Positions 43,937 to 52,014 of a DNA stretch of 64,000 nt are shown here, one piece after another. Location of the stretch: positions 186,001 to 250,000 of the forward strand of contig JAJDXM010000024.1 of the NCBI GenBank assembly GCA_022823225.1. Direction: 5' to 3'. The stretch's first letter is position 1. Each line of letters opens with the position of its first letter. The notes beneath the pieces were generated by a model, which was given only the letters and a program-made list of their open reading frames with translations, did no database searches and was not told where the DNA came from. The position numbers and the translations under genes are program-made. The DNA comes from Gemmatimonadota bacterium. GTDB taxonomy: Bacteria; Gemmatimonadota; Gemmatimonadetes; Longimicrobiales; Gaopeijiaceae.

Positions 43937-44216
43937 CGGAGTTGCTCCTGCTCGGTCGTTTCGTTGTGGCCGGCGCGAAAGATAGTCGCACGGTCGGGCC
44001 ATCGGACAGTCTGACCGGAGGGTGGGTGGTCGAGCGTCGCAAGGCAGAACTCGGGAAGCATGGTTTGACCATAGCAGGTGGACGGCTGGAAGCCGGCTGA
44101 CCCGCGAGCGAACGTGCCGCCGGCGCAACGAGCGTCGAGGCACACGCGCGAGAGAGATCCGAAAAGCGACGAGGACTCTGCTTTTGGCAGAGACTTGCGG
44201 AGGGCCGGCGGCGGCG
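43937..44216. other. Gene-poor stretch
   Basis: No intact gene is seen between the propeller start and the permease relic. Confidence 0.35.
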
Positions 44217-44366
44217 AGCACCCCCGACCTTCAGAAGCGCAAGCGGAGCGAGTCCCCGCTCCAGACAATCCGCATTGACCCCGACCAGTACAATCGGGGA
44301 TATTGGGGCCAGATCGTTCCCGAGGTCCTCGACCAGATTGAACGGAAGGAACTCCGCTGCGCCGCG
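44217..44366 (-). pseudogene. Relic of ABC-2-type permease (3' part)
   Basis: On the minus strand the frame reads FLPFNLVEDLGNDLAP, then [18 protein letters not shown], against FLLFNLVEDLGEDLAH and VNAERAELGLAPLAFLEV in the permease at 7463-8305. The DNA is also alike (TTCAATCTGGTCGAGGA, GATCTGGCCC, GGGACTCGC). Nothing of the N-terminal or last TM parts is present, so it is an orphan fragment of about 50 codons. Confidence 0.8.
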
Positions 44367-44525
44367 TAGAGCATCGAACTCTCGAGGAGGAGCTTCACAC
44401 TTGGCGCCGGCGCCCATTACCCCCAAGTTTCCGACTCTGCCTGGACGCCACGCGGGGCGACAGGGGCACACATCGAACTGAGCTTGGGGTTCGGAAGTTC
44501 TCGGCCCAGCAAGGGAGACCCTTGA

Positions 44526-44717
44526 ATGACACGGAGAAGACCGATCATCGCGCTCGTGATCGTGAATCTCATCCTGCTACCCTTCACCTTGACCATGGTC
44601 TGCGGCGATGCCAAGACGATCGCTCCGGTTGACGAGGCCGACGAGGGGCTCCCGTTCGCGCACGCCGACCTGCTCGCGACTCTCGCCACGCAGATGCAGC
44701 CGCGGCGAGGACGATGA
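44526..44717 (+). CDS. Small secreted or membrane protein
   Basis: ATG 44526 behind AAGGGAG opens MTRRRPIIALVIVNLILLPF, a signal or single-TM segment, then TLTMVCGDAKTIAPVDEADE. The frame stops at 44717. The next frame (+1) reads a protein-like stretch to 44910 without its own start, so this may be the 5' part of a frameshifted gene. Confidence 0.5.
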   Translation: MTRRRPIIALVIVNLILLPFTLTMVCGDAKTIAPVDEADEGLPFAHADLLATLATQMQPRRGR

Positions 44718-44910
44718 GTCCGTCCCGCCTCACTGGCGAGAGTGGTATTCCAGCAACGTCTTCGTCAACGGCTATCTGGTGTATCATACCGTCCACGACT
44801 GCCCGGAGGGGAGCAGCATCGAAGAGCGCTTCCTGCGGAAGGGTATCGGCTACAGGCGAACTCTCTGCAGGCACTGCGAGCGTCTCACTGCGGCAGGAAG
44901 CAACCCGTGA
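44700..44910 (+). pseudogene. Probable frameshifted 3' part of the 44526 gene
   Basis: In the frame one base on from 44526, residues VPPHWREWYSSNVFVNGYLV, YHTVHDCPEG and GYRRTLCRHCERLTA form a compact-looking domain with CRHC and an upstream Cys, as in a small zinc ribbon. No ATG/GTG/TTG with a ribosome-binding site precedes it. Either a frameshift joins it to 44526, or an unseen start is used. Confidence 0.35.
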
Positions 44911-45116
44911 AGAGCGAGGCCCATTCTGGACCGACCCGGAGATGGCAGCCGCCGCCATTCTAAAGTTGCACGGCACACCCGTTGCTCTCAACCTCGGTAG
45001 ATAATCGCACCACGCCCCTCCATGTCCTCCCTGCAACGGGACAAGCAGATCCCGCCTGCCACGGCGCCGGTCGCCCATTCGGGTCTTCGTCCACTCACTA
45101 TTGACACGGAAGAGGT

Positions 45117-46268
45117 TCACTGCCCGAGGTAGTCGGTCCACGCCTGCATGACCTCCCGGCGCCGGGCGAATAGGTCGCTCCGGAAATACGCTCCCTCGAC
45201 GCCACCTACCGTGTGCGCGAGCGCCGCCTCCGCAATCGCGCGCTCCACCCCGGACTCCGCGGCCCAGTCGCGGAACGAACTCCGAAATCCGTGCACCGTG
45301 CTCTTGATGCCCAGGTCCTTGAGCAACTGGGTCAGCACGTGCCTCTGTTGCACGAGGCCCTGTACGCTTGGAAAGACCAGATCGGGACTGCTCGCGTTGT
45401 CCCGTGCCTCGCCGAGCACGTCGAGTGCACGGGTCGACAGTGGCACCCGATGTTCCTTTCCGGACTTCATGCGATTCTCGGGCACAATCCACATGGCGCT
45501 CTCGAAGTCGATCTCGCCCCACTGGGCACCCCGTACCTCCCCGGACCGGGCTGCCGTCAGGACGATGAACTCCAGACACAGGCGACTTGCCAGCCACCCG
45601 TTGGCACTCTGGACTTTTTCGATCGCTCCTGCGACCTGCGCGTGCGGGAGAGCCTTGAAGTGATTGCGGCGTCCGCCGACCCTCGGCAGTGCGGCCGCGA
45701 TCGCGTCGCCGGCGGGATTATCCTGCCGGTACCCCTTCGCCACGGCCCACTTCATCACCGCTCCGATGCGCTGCCGCACACGCGAGGCCGTCACCCGCTT
45801 CTCGTTCCAGATCGGCACCAGGCAAGCCAGAACATCGGCCGTGTTGATCTCGTTGACGCGCTTTCCTCCCAACTTCGGGAACGAGTAGTCCCGCAGCGAC
45901 TGGCGCCACTGTGCCTCGCTCGCAGACCCCTTCCAGTTCTTCGCGTGTAGTCGGATCACCGTCTCGGCGGCCTGCGCGAACGTCGGTACACCGCCGCCCC
46001 GAGGGTCTTGCCCCTTCTCGACGGCCCGCCGGTTGGCGAGTGCCTTGGTGCGGGCCTCCGCGAGCGTCACGATCGGATAGGCACCCAGGCCGAGGTTGAA
46101 CGGCTTGCCGTTGATTCGCAGCCTCTGGGCCCAGCTCTTCGAGAGCCTGCCGGTAGCCGTCGATTTTACCAGCAGTGAGAGCCCGTAGCCGCCCCGCCCA
46201 TCGCCGTATCTTCCCGGCTGCCTGATGGTCCGTACGAACGCCGCGCTCAGTTGTCTCGGTCGCTTCAT
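45117..46268 (-). CDS. int: Tyrosine recombinase (P4-type integrase)
   Basis: A 383-residue site-specific recombinase. The N-terminal arm-binding part (DUF4102-like: AQRLRINGKPFNLGLGAYPI, TLAEARTKALANRRAV) is followed by the core-binding and catalytic domains. Catalytic residues are Arg241 (TAARSGEVRGAQW), His326-x-x-Arg329 (HGFRSSFRDW), His352 (LAHTVGG) and Tyr361 (GAYFRSD). All are in place and the length is usual for the family. It faces away from the BNR gene truncated 100 bp upstream, so the attachment site is probably in that interval. Cargo may include genes to its left. Confidence 0.93.
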   Translation of the reverse strand: MKRPRQLSAAFVRTIRQPGRYGDGRGGYGLSLLVKSTATGRLSKSWAQRLRINGKPFNLGLGAYPIVTLAEARTKALANRRAVEKGQDPRGGGVPTFAQAAETVIRLHAKNWKGSASEAQWRQSLRDYSFPKLGGKRVNEINTADVLACLVPIWNEKRVTASRVRQRIGAVMKWAVAKGYRQDNPAGDAIAAALPRVGGRRNHFKALPHAQVAGAIEKVQSANGWLASRLCLEFIVLTAARSGEVRGAQWGEIDFESAMWIVPENRMKSGKEHRVPLSTRALDVLGEARDNASSPDLVFPSVQGLVQQRHVLTQLLKDLGIKSTVHGFRSSFRDWAAESGVERAIAEAALAHTVGGVEGAYFRSDLFARRREVMQAWTDYLGQ

Positions 46269-46280
46269 GTTGGTCTCCAG

Positions 46281-46318
46281 TCAGAAATCGGTTATCACCT
46301 ACCGTTATCACTTTCTGA
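46281..46318. promoter_or_regulatory. Inverted and direct repeats upstream of integrase
   Basis: TCAGAAA at 46281-46287 and TTTCTGA at 46312-46318 are inverted repeats. Between them GTTATCAC occurs twice (46291 and 46304). The area is AT-rich compared with the rest. It is a likely operator, promoter or arm-type attachment site for the integrase. Confidence 0.55.
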
Positions 46319-46369
46319 ATGAGACTACATAAGACAGGATGATACGTCAAGAGACGCTAAATTCATTAC

Positions 46370-47830
46370 CTACATGGAGTTGACGATGCTCCTGCGCTCG
46401 CATGCGACCCCATGAGACACCGTTTTCCGGGTGCCGTTGTCCTGCAGCCCGCCGTAGACGTTGTAGGGCCGCGCCATGTCCACCGACACGCGGTAGTACT
46501 GGCTCACCGGCAGGTCCGAGATGTACAGCCAGTTCAGCCCCCGGTCGTAGGAGATCCCGAGGCCGCCGTCGTCCGCCTTCATCACGTGGCGGGAGTCGTC
46601 GGGGTTCACCCAGACCATCCGGTCGTCGCCGTGCAGGCTCTGCGGTGGGGAGGTGAAGGTCCGGCCCCCGTCATCCGAGAAGGAGTAGCTGTTCATCATG
46701 TAGACGCGCTGGTCGTCGCTGGGGTCGACCAGGATCTGGCTTGCGTACATGGGGCGCGGATTCCAGTCGCTCATCAGCTCCCAGCTCTCGCCGCGGTCTT
46801 CGGAGCGGTAGATGCCGGCCCGGCGCTCGGTGTACGCGGTCGACGCGTTGTAGCGGTACCCCTGCTCGACGCTGACGTACACGATCCGCGGGTCATTCCG
46901 GTAGATGGAGATGCCGATGCGTCCCAGGACCCCCTCCGGCAGCCCGCGCGTGACGCCCGGTCCGGCCAGCCGCTCCCAGCTGTCGCCGCCGTCCATGCTT
47001 CGGTAGAGCGCGCTCCCCGGCCCGCCGCCGTGGAACCCCCAGGCCCGCCGCTCCCGCTGATAGGTAGCCGCGTAGACGATGTTCGGGTTCGACGGGTCGA
47101 GCGCGACGTCCACCGCGCCGGTGTGCTCGTCGACCTGCAGGATGGGCTGCCAGGTCGTGCCGCCGTCGCGGCTGCGGTACAGCCCCCGCTCCTCGTTCGG
47201 GCCCCAGAGGTGGCCCATCGCGGCCACGTAGACCAGCTCGGTGTCGTCGGGGTGCAGCGCGATTCGCCCGATGTGCTTGCTGTCGCGCAGCCCCATGTTG
47301 GTCCAGGTGGCGCCGCCGTCGGTGCTCTTGTAGACGCCATCCCCCCACGACGAACTCTGCCGGTTCGCGCGCTCCCCGGTCCCGACCCAGACGATCGACG
47401 TGTCGCGCTGGTGGAGCGCGATCGCCCCGACCGAGTGGGTGCCCTCGTTCTCGAAGACGGCGGTCAGCGTGATGCCGTTGTCGCCGGTCTTGAAGACGCC
47501 GCCGGTTGAGGACGCGACGTAGAACTTGATCGGGTCCGCCTCCGCGACGGCCAGGTCCACGATGCGCCCGCTCATTACGGCCGGGCCGATGTTGCGGAAG
47601 CGCAGGCCGTCGAGCTGGGCGGTGGTGGCCTGGGGGTGCGCGGGTGTGGGGGCGAGCGGGGCGAGCAGCGCGATAAGGGCGGCAGCGCGGAGGCCGGCCC
47701 GGAGGGCATTGGAGAGGCCGTTGCGGAAGCTTGCGCGAAGGCTGGTGCCGATGCTGGCGCGGGGGCTGGCGCCGATCCCGGTTGAAAACCGGGCGCGGCC
47801 CTGAGGCGGGTGGCAGATTCGCTTGGTCAT
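46370..47830 (-). CDS. BNR/VPS10-sortilin-type beta-propeller protein, 3'-truncated
   Basis: A 486-residue protein. A long basic start (ATG 47830) leads to a signal (AALIALLAPLAPTPAHPQ). Propeller repeats of the BNR/sortilin type follow: VFKTGDNGITLTAVFENEG, VYKSTDGGATWTNMG, LYRSRDGGTTWQPILQ, IYRSEDRGESWELMSDW, FSDDGGRTF. The GGLQDNGT motif normally continues for several hundred residues more in this family; here it is cut after NGT and finished by 19 unrelated residues. The truncation lies next to the integrase, so an insertion or deletion at the element edge is likely. Confidence 0.82.
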   Translation of the reverse strand: MTKRICHPPQGRARFSTGIGASPRASIGTSLRASFRNGLSNALRAGLRAAALIALLAPLAPTPAHPQATTAQLDGLRFRNIGPAVMSGRIVDLAVAEADPIKFYVASSTGGVFKTGDNGITLTAVFENEGTHSVGAIALHQRDTSIVWVGTGERANRQSSSWGDGVYKSTDGGATWTNMGLRDSKHIGRIALHPDDTELVYVAAMGHLWGPNEERGLYRSRDGGTTWQPILQVDEHTGAVDVALDPSNPNIVYAATYQRERRAWGFHGGGPGSALYRSMDGGDSWERLAGPGVTRGLPEGVLGRIGISIYRNDPRIVYVSVEQGYRYNASTAYTERRAGIYRSEDRGESWELMSDWNPRPMYASQILVDPSDDQRVYMMNSYSFSDDGGRTFTSPPQSLHGDDRMVWVNPDDSRHVMKADDGGLGISYDRGLNWLYISDLPVSQYYRVSVDMARPYNVYGGLQDNGTRKTVSHGVACERRSIVNSM

Positions 47831-47938
47831 GGGAATCCGTGGCTGAATGGGAATGGCGTCGCTGACGACCTGAAACTCGGTCGGGCCGGCGGGGGTATCA
47901 AGCATGCGCTCGAATGGTGGCAACGGAAAGGAAGCGGG

Positions 47939-49153
47939 ATGACGAACATGCTGCGTACTTCGGCCGGCAGGCGATTGCGGACCCTTCTGCTTGCAGCGGT
48001 CCCGGCCCTTGCGGCCTGCGAAGTCGCCGAGGACAACGCGACCGGGTCGGTCGCCTGGACCGTCGGTGCCGAGCCGGTCTCGATCTACGGATTCGCCGGT
48101 GACGACCCGGACACCGGATTCGGCTACGTCGCCGATGTCGTACGAGGACCGGACGGGACCATCGCCGCCGCCGATGGCCTGTTGAACTCGCTGAGCTTCT
48201 TCTCTGCCGAGGGCGAGCTGCTGGCCAGGGCCGGCCGCACGGGAGAAGGACCCGGTGAGTTCAGCGAAATCGCCGGGCTCATGAGCACCCCCGAGGGCCG
48301 CCTCTTCGTTTTCGACCGGGGTCTTCAGCGGCTCTCCGAATGGACCTTCGGCGGCGGGTATGCGGGCGACACGAGGCTGGCGCGGCAGGGGGCGAACCGG
48401 CCGATCGGCGAAGTTGGGCTTTTCGAGGACGTGGGCTGGTACGCGCGGGAAGAGGATCAGTTCGTGGCGGTGGACAACGACGGGAGGGGCCGGGACACGG
48501 TGGGGTTCCACGCGCTCACGGGCGGCGAGGTCGGACAGCGGTTGGCGCAAGCGCCAGGGACGATCACGGCGTCATTCGAAATGATGGGCCCCGGCGTTCG
48601 CGAGGCTCTTCTCTCGCCGCGGGCGGTGGGTGTCGCGCGGGGCACGTGCCTGCTTGTCGGAGCCACCGACAACCCGGTGCTCGGCGTCGTCGACGCGACG
48701 GGCAACCGGGTCGGTGAGGTGCGCCTGGACGTCGAAGTGGAGAACGCGACCCGCCAACACCGGGACGACTGGCTCGCGGGAGCCCTCGCGACGGCCGAAG
48801 TCGAGCTCGGTCCCGACCAGAGGACGATGCTGGAGCGGCTCGCCACGGTGGTTCCGATGGCGGACCGGGTCCCGTTCGGGTCCGATGTCATGGTGGACGA
48901 CCTCGGGTACATCTGGGTGGAGCGCTATCGGTTGCCGGATGGCTACCCCAGTTCCGATTGGCGCGTCTTCACGGAGACGGGGGCAGCGGCCGGAACGGTC
49001 GTGCTGCCGGAAGGTTTCCGTCCCGTCGAGATATCGGCCGACGTGATCCTTGGCGTGTTCACCCACGAGATGGGCGTGGAGGATGTGCGGGTGTACGCGC
49101 TGGACCGGGGCACGGATGCGGAGAGGCGGCCGGCGGTGCCGGGGTGTGGCTGA
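47939..49153 (+). CDS. Six-bladed beta-propeller lipoprotein
   Basis: A 404-residue protein; ATG 47939 follows AAAGGAAGCGGG. Lipobox LAAC (about 27) and then EVAEDNATGSVAWTVGAEPV. Blades carry GRTGEGPGEF, LFVFDRGLQRLSEWTFGG and the C-terminal VILGVFTHEMGVEDVRVYAL, the usual last strand of this family. It starts 109 bp from the divergent BNR gene, so the two promoters lie back to back. Confidence 0.88.
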   Translation: MTNMLRTSAGRRLRTLLLAAVPALAACEVAEDNATGSVAWTVGAEPVSIYGFAGDDPDTGFGYVADVVRGPDGTIAAADGLLNSLSFFSAEGELLARAGRTGEGPGEFSEIAGLMSTPEGRLFVFDRGLQRLSEWTFGGGYAGDTRLARQGANRPIGEVGLFEDVGWYAREEDQFVAVDNDGRGRDTVGFHALTGGEVGQRLAQAPGTITASFEMMGPGVREALLSPRAVGVARGTCLLVGATDNPVLGVVDATGNRVGEVRLDVEVENATRQHRDDWLAGALATAEVELGPDQRTMLERLATVVPMADRVPFGSDVMVDDLGYIWVERYRLPDGYPSSDWRVFTETGAAAGTVVLPEGFRPVEISADVILGVFTHEMGVEDVRVYALDRGTDAERRPAVPGCG

Positions 49154-49216
49154 GGGGCCGGCACCAGTCCTCCGTCGTGAGCTGACCCGCGGAGCGGTTG
49201 GAGTACCGCGACCCCC

Positions 49217-50425
49217 TCACGAGCCCACCCAGTACTCGGCCGGCACCGACAGAAAGTCCTCCACCGAAACCCCGTCGTCACCCACCAGCAGCGTGCGGTC
49301 CGGGTTGAACATCCTGGTGAATGCGAGCATTCCGGGCAGGGTCGTGCTCGCCCGGCCGCTCCTGACCTCGATCGCGGTGAGGCGGCCTCCGGCACGCACG
49401 ACGAAGTCCACCTCGCGGTTGCGGTCGCGCCAGTAGAAGACCTCGCACCGGCCTGCCGCCGCGGCGTTCACCAGGTGTGCCCCGACGGCCGATTCGACCA
49501 GCCGCCCCCAGAAGGTGCGGTCCTCGCGGGCCTGCTCCAGGGTCAGGTCGGACAGGGCAGCCATCAGAGCCGTGTTGAAGACCTGGAGCTTCGGGCTGGA
49601 TCCCCGCCTCTTGACCGTTCCCCCCGAGTACTTCTGCAGGCTGGTCACCATGCCCGCTGCGGAGAACAGGTCCAGGTAGTGCGCGAGCGTCGTGGTGTTT
49701 CCGGCTTCCTGCAGCTGTCCGAGCATCTTGGTGTACGACAGGATCTGACCCGAGTAGTCGCACGCCAGCTCGAAGAGGCGGCGAAGCAGCACCGGCTTGT
49801 CCACCCGGGAGAGGAGCAGCACGTCTCGGGAGATGGCGGTTTCGATCAGTGAGTCGCGGATGTAGCGCGACCAGCGGTCCGGCTGGCTCACCAGCGGCGC
49901 CGAGCCAGGGTACGCGCCATGGAACAGATACTCGTGGAGCGACCAGCCGAACACGCTTTGCATCTCGCCGTAGCTCCAATGCGGCAGGTGCACCACCTCG
50001 AACCTTCCGGCAAGGCTCTCCGTCAGTCCCCGCCCGATCAGGAGTTGTGCGGATCCCGAAAGCACGACTCTCAGATCGCGACCGGCGAGCGTGTCCTCGT
50101 CCCAGAGTCGCTTGACCGACTCCGCCCAGCCCGACGCCTTCTGGACTTCGTCGAGGATGAGCAGGGCACCCCCGGCGCCAGCTCGATCCGCGTCGATCCT
50201 GGCGATGTCCCACTGTTGCGCGATCCAACCGGGACCTCGCAGCGTCGGTTCGTCCGCGCTGGCGTAGCGATGCGGCAGCCCCGCCCGCTCCGCGACCTGG
50301 TTGACAAGAGTGGTCTTGCCCACCTGTCTTGCCCCGGTGACGATCTGGATGGAGCGGCGCGGCTCGCGGAGGCGCTCCAGCAGCTCCGCTCCCTGAGGGC
50401 GATTATATGACGGGTTACTCAACAT
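49217..50425 (-). CDS. AAA+ ATPase with DUF4143 domain
   Basis: A 402-residue P-loop protein. Walker A GARQVGKTTL lies at residues 31-40, Walker B LLILDEVQ near 90, a sensor-like VVLSGSAQLL near 125. The C-terminal DUF4143 part (VSPEVLGG...-like here as LGQLQEAGNTTTLAHYLDLF, KLQVFNTALMAAL, FYWRDRNREVDFVV) ends with the nuclease-like E/D-rich strand IEVRSGRAS. Such ATPases are common and usually carry no fixed partner; some relate to toxin-antitoxin-like modules. A palindromic operator lies directly upstream. Confidence 0.88.
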   Translation of the reverse strand: MLSNPSYNRPQGAELLERLREPRRSIQIVTGARQVGKTTLVNQVAERAGLPHRYASADEPTLRGPGWIAQQWDIARIDADRAGAGGALLILDEVQKASGWAESVKRLWDEDTLAGRDLRVVLSGSAQLLIGRGLTESLAGRFEVVHLPHWSYGEMQSVFGWSLHEYLFHGAYPGSAPLVSQPDRWSRYIRDSLIETAISRDVLLLSRVDKPVLLRRLFELACDYSGQILSYTKMLGQLQEAGNTTTLAHYLDLFSAAGMVTSLQKYSGGTVKRRGSSPKLQVFNTALMAALSDLTLEQAREDRTFWGRLVESAVGAHLVNAAAAGRCEVFYWRDRNREVDFVVRAGGRLTAIEVRSGRASTTLPGMLAFTRMFNPDRTLLVGDDGVSVEDFLSVPAEYWVGS

Positions 50426-50456
50426 AATAAGTAAAATTACTCAAATAACTGAGTAA
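50415..50456. promoter_or_regulatory. Palindromic operator TTACTCA-N6-TGAGTAA
   Basis: A perfect 7-bp inverted repeat with a 6-bp spacer at 50437-50456; a further TTACTCA half-site at 50415-50421 covers the first codons of the ATPase gene. The area is far richer in A/T than its surroundings. The layout suggests a repressor site controlling this ATPase, possibly autoregulation. Confidence 0.6.
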
Positions 50457-50486
50457 ACGGAAGTCGGGGTCGCCGCCGCGTGTCTC

Positions 50487-51593
50487 CTACCCCCCGTCCA
50501 GCCCCAGCACCCGCCGGATCGCCCCTACGAAACGCGCCGCTTCGCCCGGCCGCACCACCCTTCTCCCCGACCCCTTGGAGTGCGCGAAGAGGTCCGTGAC
50601 GTTGGCGGTCACGGCGGCGCGTTTCCGGAGGAAGCGTTCCAGGGCGAGGGTCTCGGTGAAGGGGATGAGGTGGTCGTGGCGGCCGTGGATCAGGCGCACG
50701 GGGGGGAGAACGCCGGAGGGGAGGGACGCGGGCAACTCCAGGTCCGGGTGAGTGGCGCGGGCGGCATCGACCAGGAGCGGGATGATCTCGTTTGCGAGCA
50801 CCGGGTCGGGCTCGCGGGCCGCAACCGGAGCGAAGAGACGGAAGAGCGCCCGGTTGCCCGGTGACACCGCTGCCATGACGCGTTCCTTGAAAGGGTCGCT
50901 GCTCGGTTCCCACGACATGATCCCGTGCTGCCCGGCCAGCGTCGCGAGCTCGCCCAGCGCCCGGGCGACCTCCTCGGCCTCCTCGTACCCGGAAATCCGG
51001 TGCAGGTAGTTCGACGCCACCACCCAGCGCCCGTACGGATCGGGACGGAGGTATTCGGTTCGCCCCTGCCATCGGAACTGCCCGGTGAGTCCGAAGCGGA
51101 CGGTGTCGGCGAGGCTGTGGTAGGTGCCGAACCCCAGCACGCCCCGGACGCGGTCCCGCAGGGCCGGATCGGCCGCCGCCACAAGGGCCTGCGGGCACCC
51201 GAAGGACGTTCCCACCAGGACGACGCCACCGGAACGGACGCCGGGATCGCTCTCCAGGTGTTCGATGGCCAGGCGCAGCGCCCTGCGTGCCGGGGCCGGA
51301 TCCAGCTGCAACTCCCGCCATTCGCGCACCTCGGGGACCAGCACATCGGCACCCGCGCCGGCCAGCGCCGCCGCCAGCCGCGCGATCGCGAGGTGGTCGG
51401 GCCCGGGGATGGTCGCCCCGTGGAGGATCACCCAACCCGGCCGCGGCGTCCGCCCGCCCGCCGGGCGATGGCGCCGCGCAAGGATGGCCTCCTCGCCGCT
51501 TCCGATCCGGACGTCCTCGCTCACCACGCCAGGGGTCGGCTTGCCCGGCCTGGCCCTGGCCCAGGCGGTCACCCACCGAAGCGTCCTCAACAA
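50487..51593 (-). CDS. Alpha/beta hydrolase (dienelactone-hydrolase/BAAT-like)
   Basis: A 368-residue protein. The oxyanion turn HGATIPG is at about 58-64, the nucleophile elbow GTSFGC with Ser130, an acid Asp in IHGRHDHLIP near 300 and the catalytic His in LFAHSKGSG near 337. No signal peptide is seen. The substrate cannot be inferred. It sits 17 bp downstream of the truncated Cys-rich protein gene 51610 on the same strand. Confidence 0.82.
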   Translation of the reverse strand: MLRTLRWVTAWARARPGKPTPGVVSEDVRIGSGEEAILARRHRPAGGRTPRPGWVILHGATIPGPDHLAIARLAAALAGAGADVLVPEVREWRELQLDPAPARRALRLAIEHLESDPGVRSGGVVLVGTSFGCPQALVAAADPALRDRVRGVLGFGTYHSLADTVRFGLTGQFRWQGRTEYLRPDPYGRWVVASNYLHRISGYEEAEEVARALGELATLAGQHGIMSWEPSSDPFKERVMAAVSPGNRALFRLFAPVAAREPDPVLANEIIPLLVDAARATHPDLELPASLPSGVLPPVRLIHGRHDHLIPFTETLALERFLRKRAAVTANVTDLFAHSKGSGRRVVRPGEAARFVGAIRRVLGLDGG

Positions 51594-51609
51594 CTTCGGC
51601 GAGCTCCCC

Positions 51610-51852
51610 TTACGGGATCAGCAGGGGGATGGTGCGCCGCTGCATTCCGGACTCGCGGAAAACCTTGTCGCACTCCTCCACCGCCTCCCAGCGCTCCTCC
51701 AACGGCGTCAGATTCCACCGTTCGCACCTGCGGCACACCACCCACAGCCGCCCCTTCGCCGCATCGAAGGCCAGCCGTCGTCCCACCGGAAAGGCCTCGA
51801 CCAACTCGTTGGCGCCGAGCGGCTTCCTGCAGAACATGCATGTGGTGTACAT
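51610..51852 (-). CDS. Cys-rich protein, probably C-terminally truncated
   Basis: An 80-residue protein from ATG 51852. It begins MYTTCMFCRKPLGANELVEA with a CxxC, followed by VGRRLAFDAAKGRLWVVCRR and CERWNLTPLEERWEAVEECD; the two CxxC pairs (CMFC and CRRC) resemble a zinc ribbon. From memory, this N-terminal motif usually heads longer (about 250-350 residue) proteins. Here it stops after FRESGMQRRTIPLLIP, a tail that looks like read-through into unrelated sequence. It may be a remnant; whether it is functional is open. Confidence 0.55.
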   Translation of the reverse strand: MYTTCMFCRKPLGANELVEAFPVGRRLAFDAAKGRLWVVCRRCERWNLTPLEERWEAVEECDKVFRESGMQRRTIPLLIP

Positions 51853-52014
51853 GGCGGTCGGCGAATGCTCGGATTCAGGGGAACTCGGAGAATATCATAC
51901 TCGCCCATCCCATTCTGCCACGCCAACGACATCAGGGCATGGAAACGCCCCGAATAGCGTTTCAGCTGAAACGCTTCACAGCGCCGCGTCGAAACGTATC
52001 GCAGCGCCCAGGGT

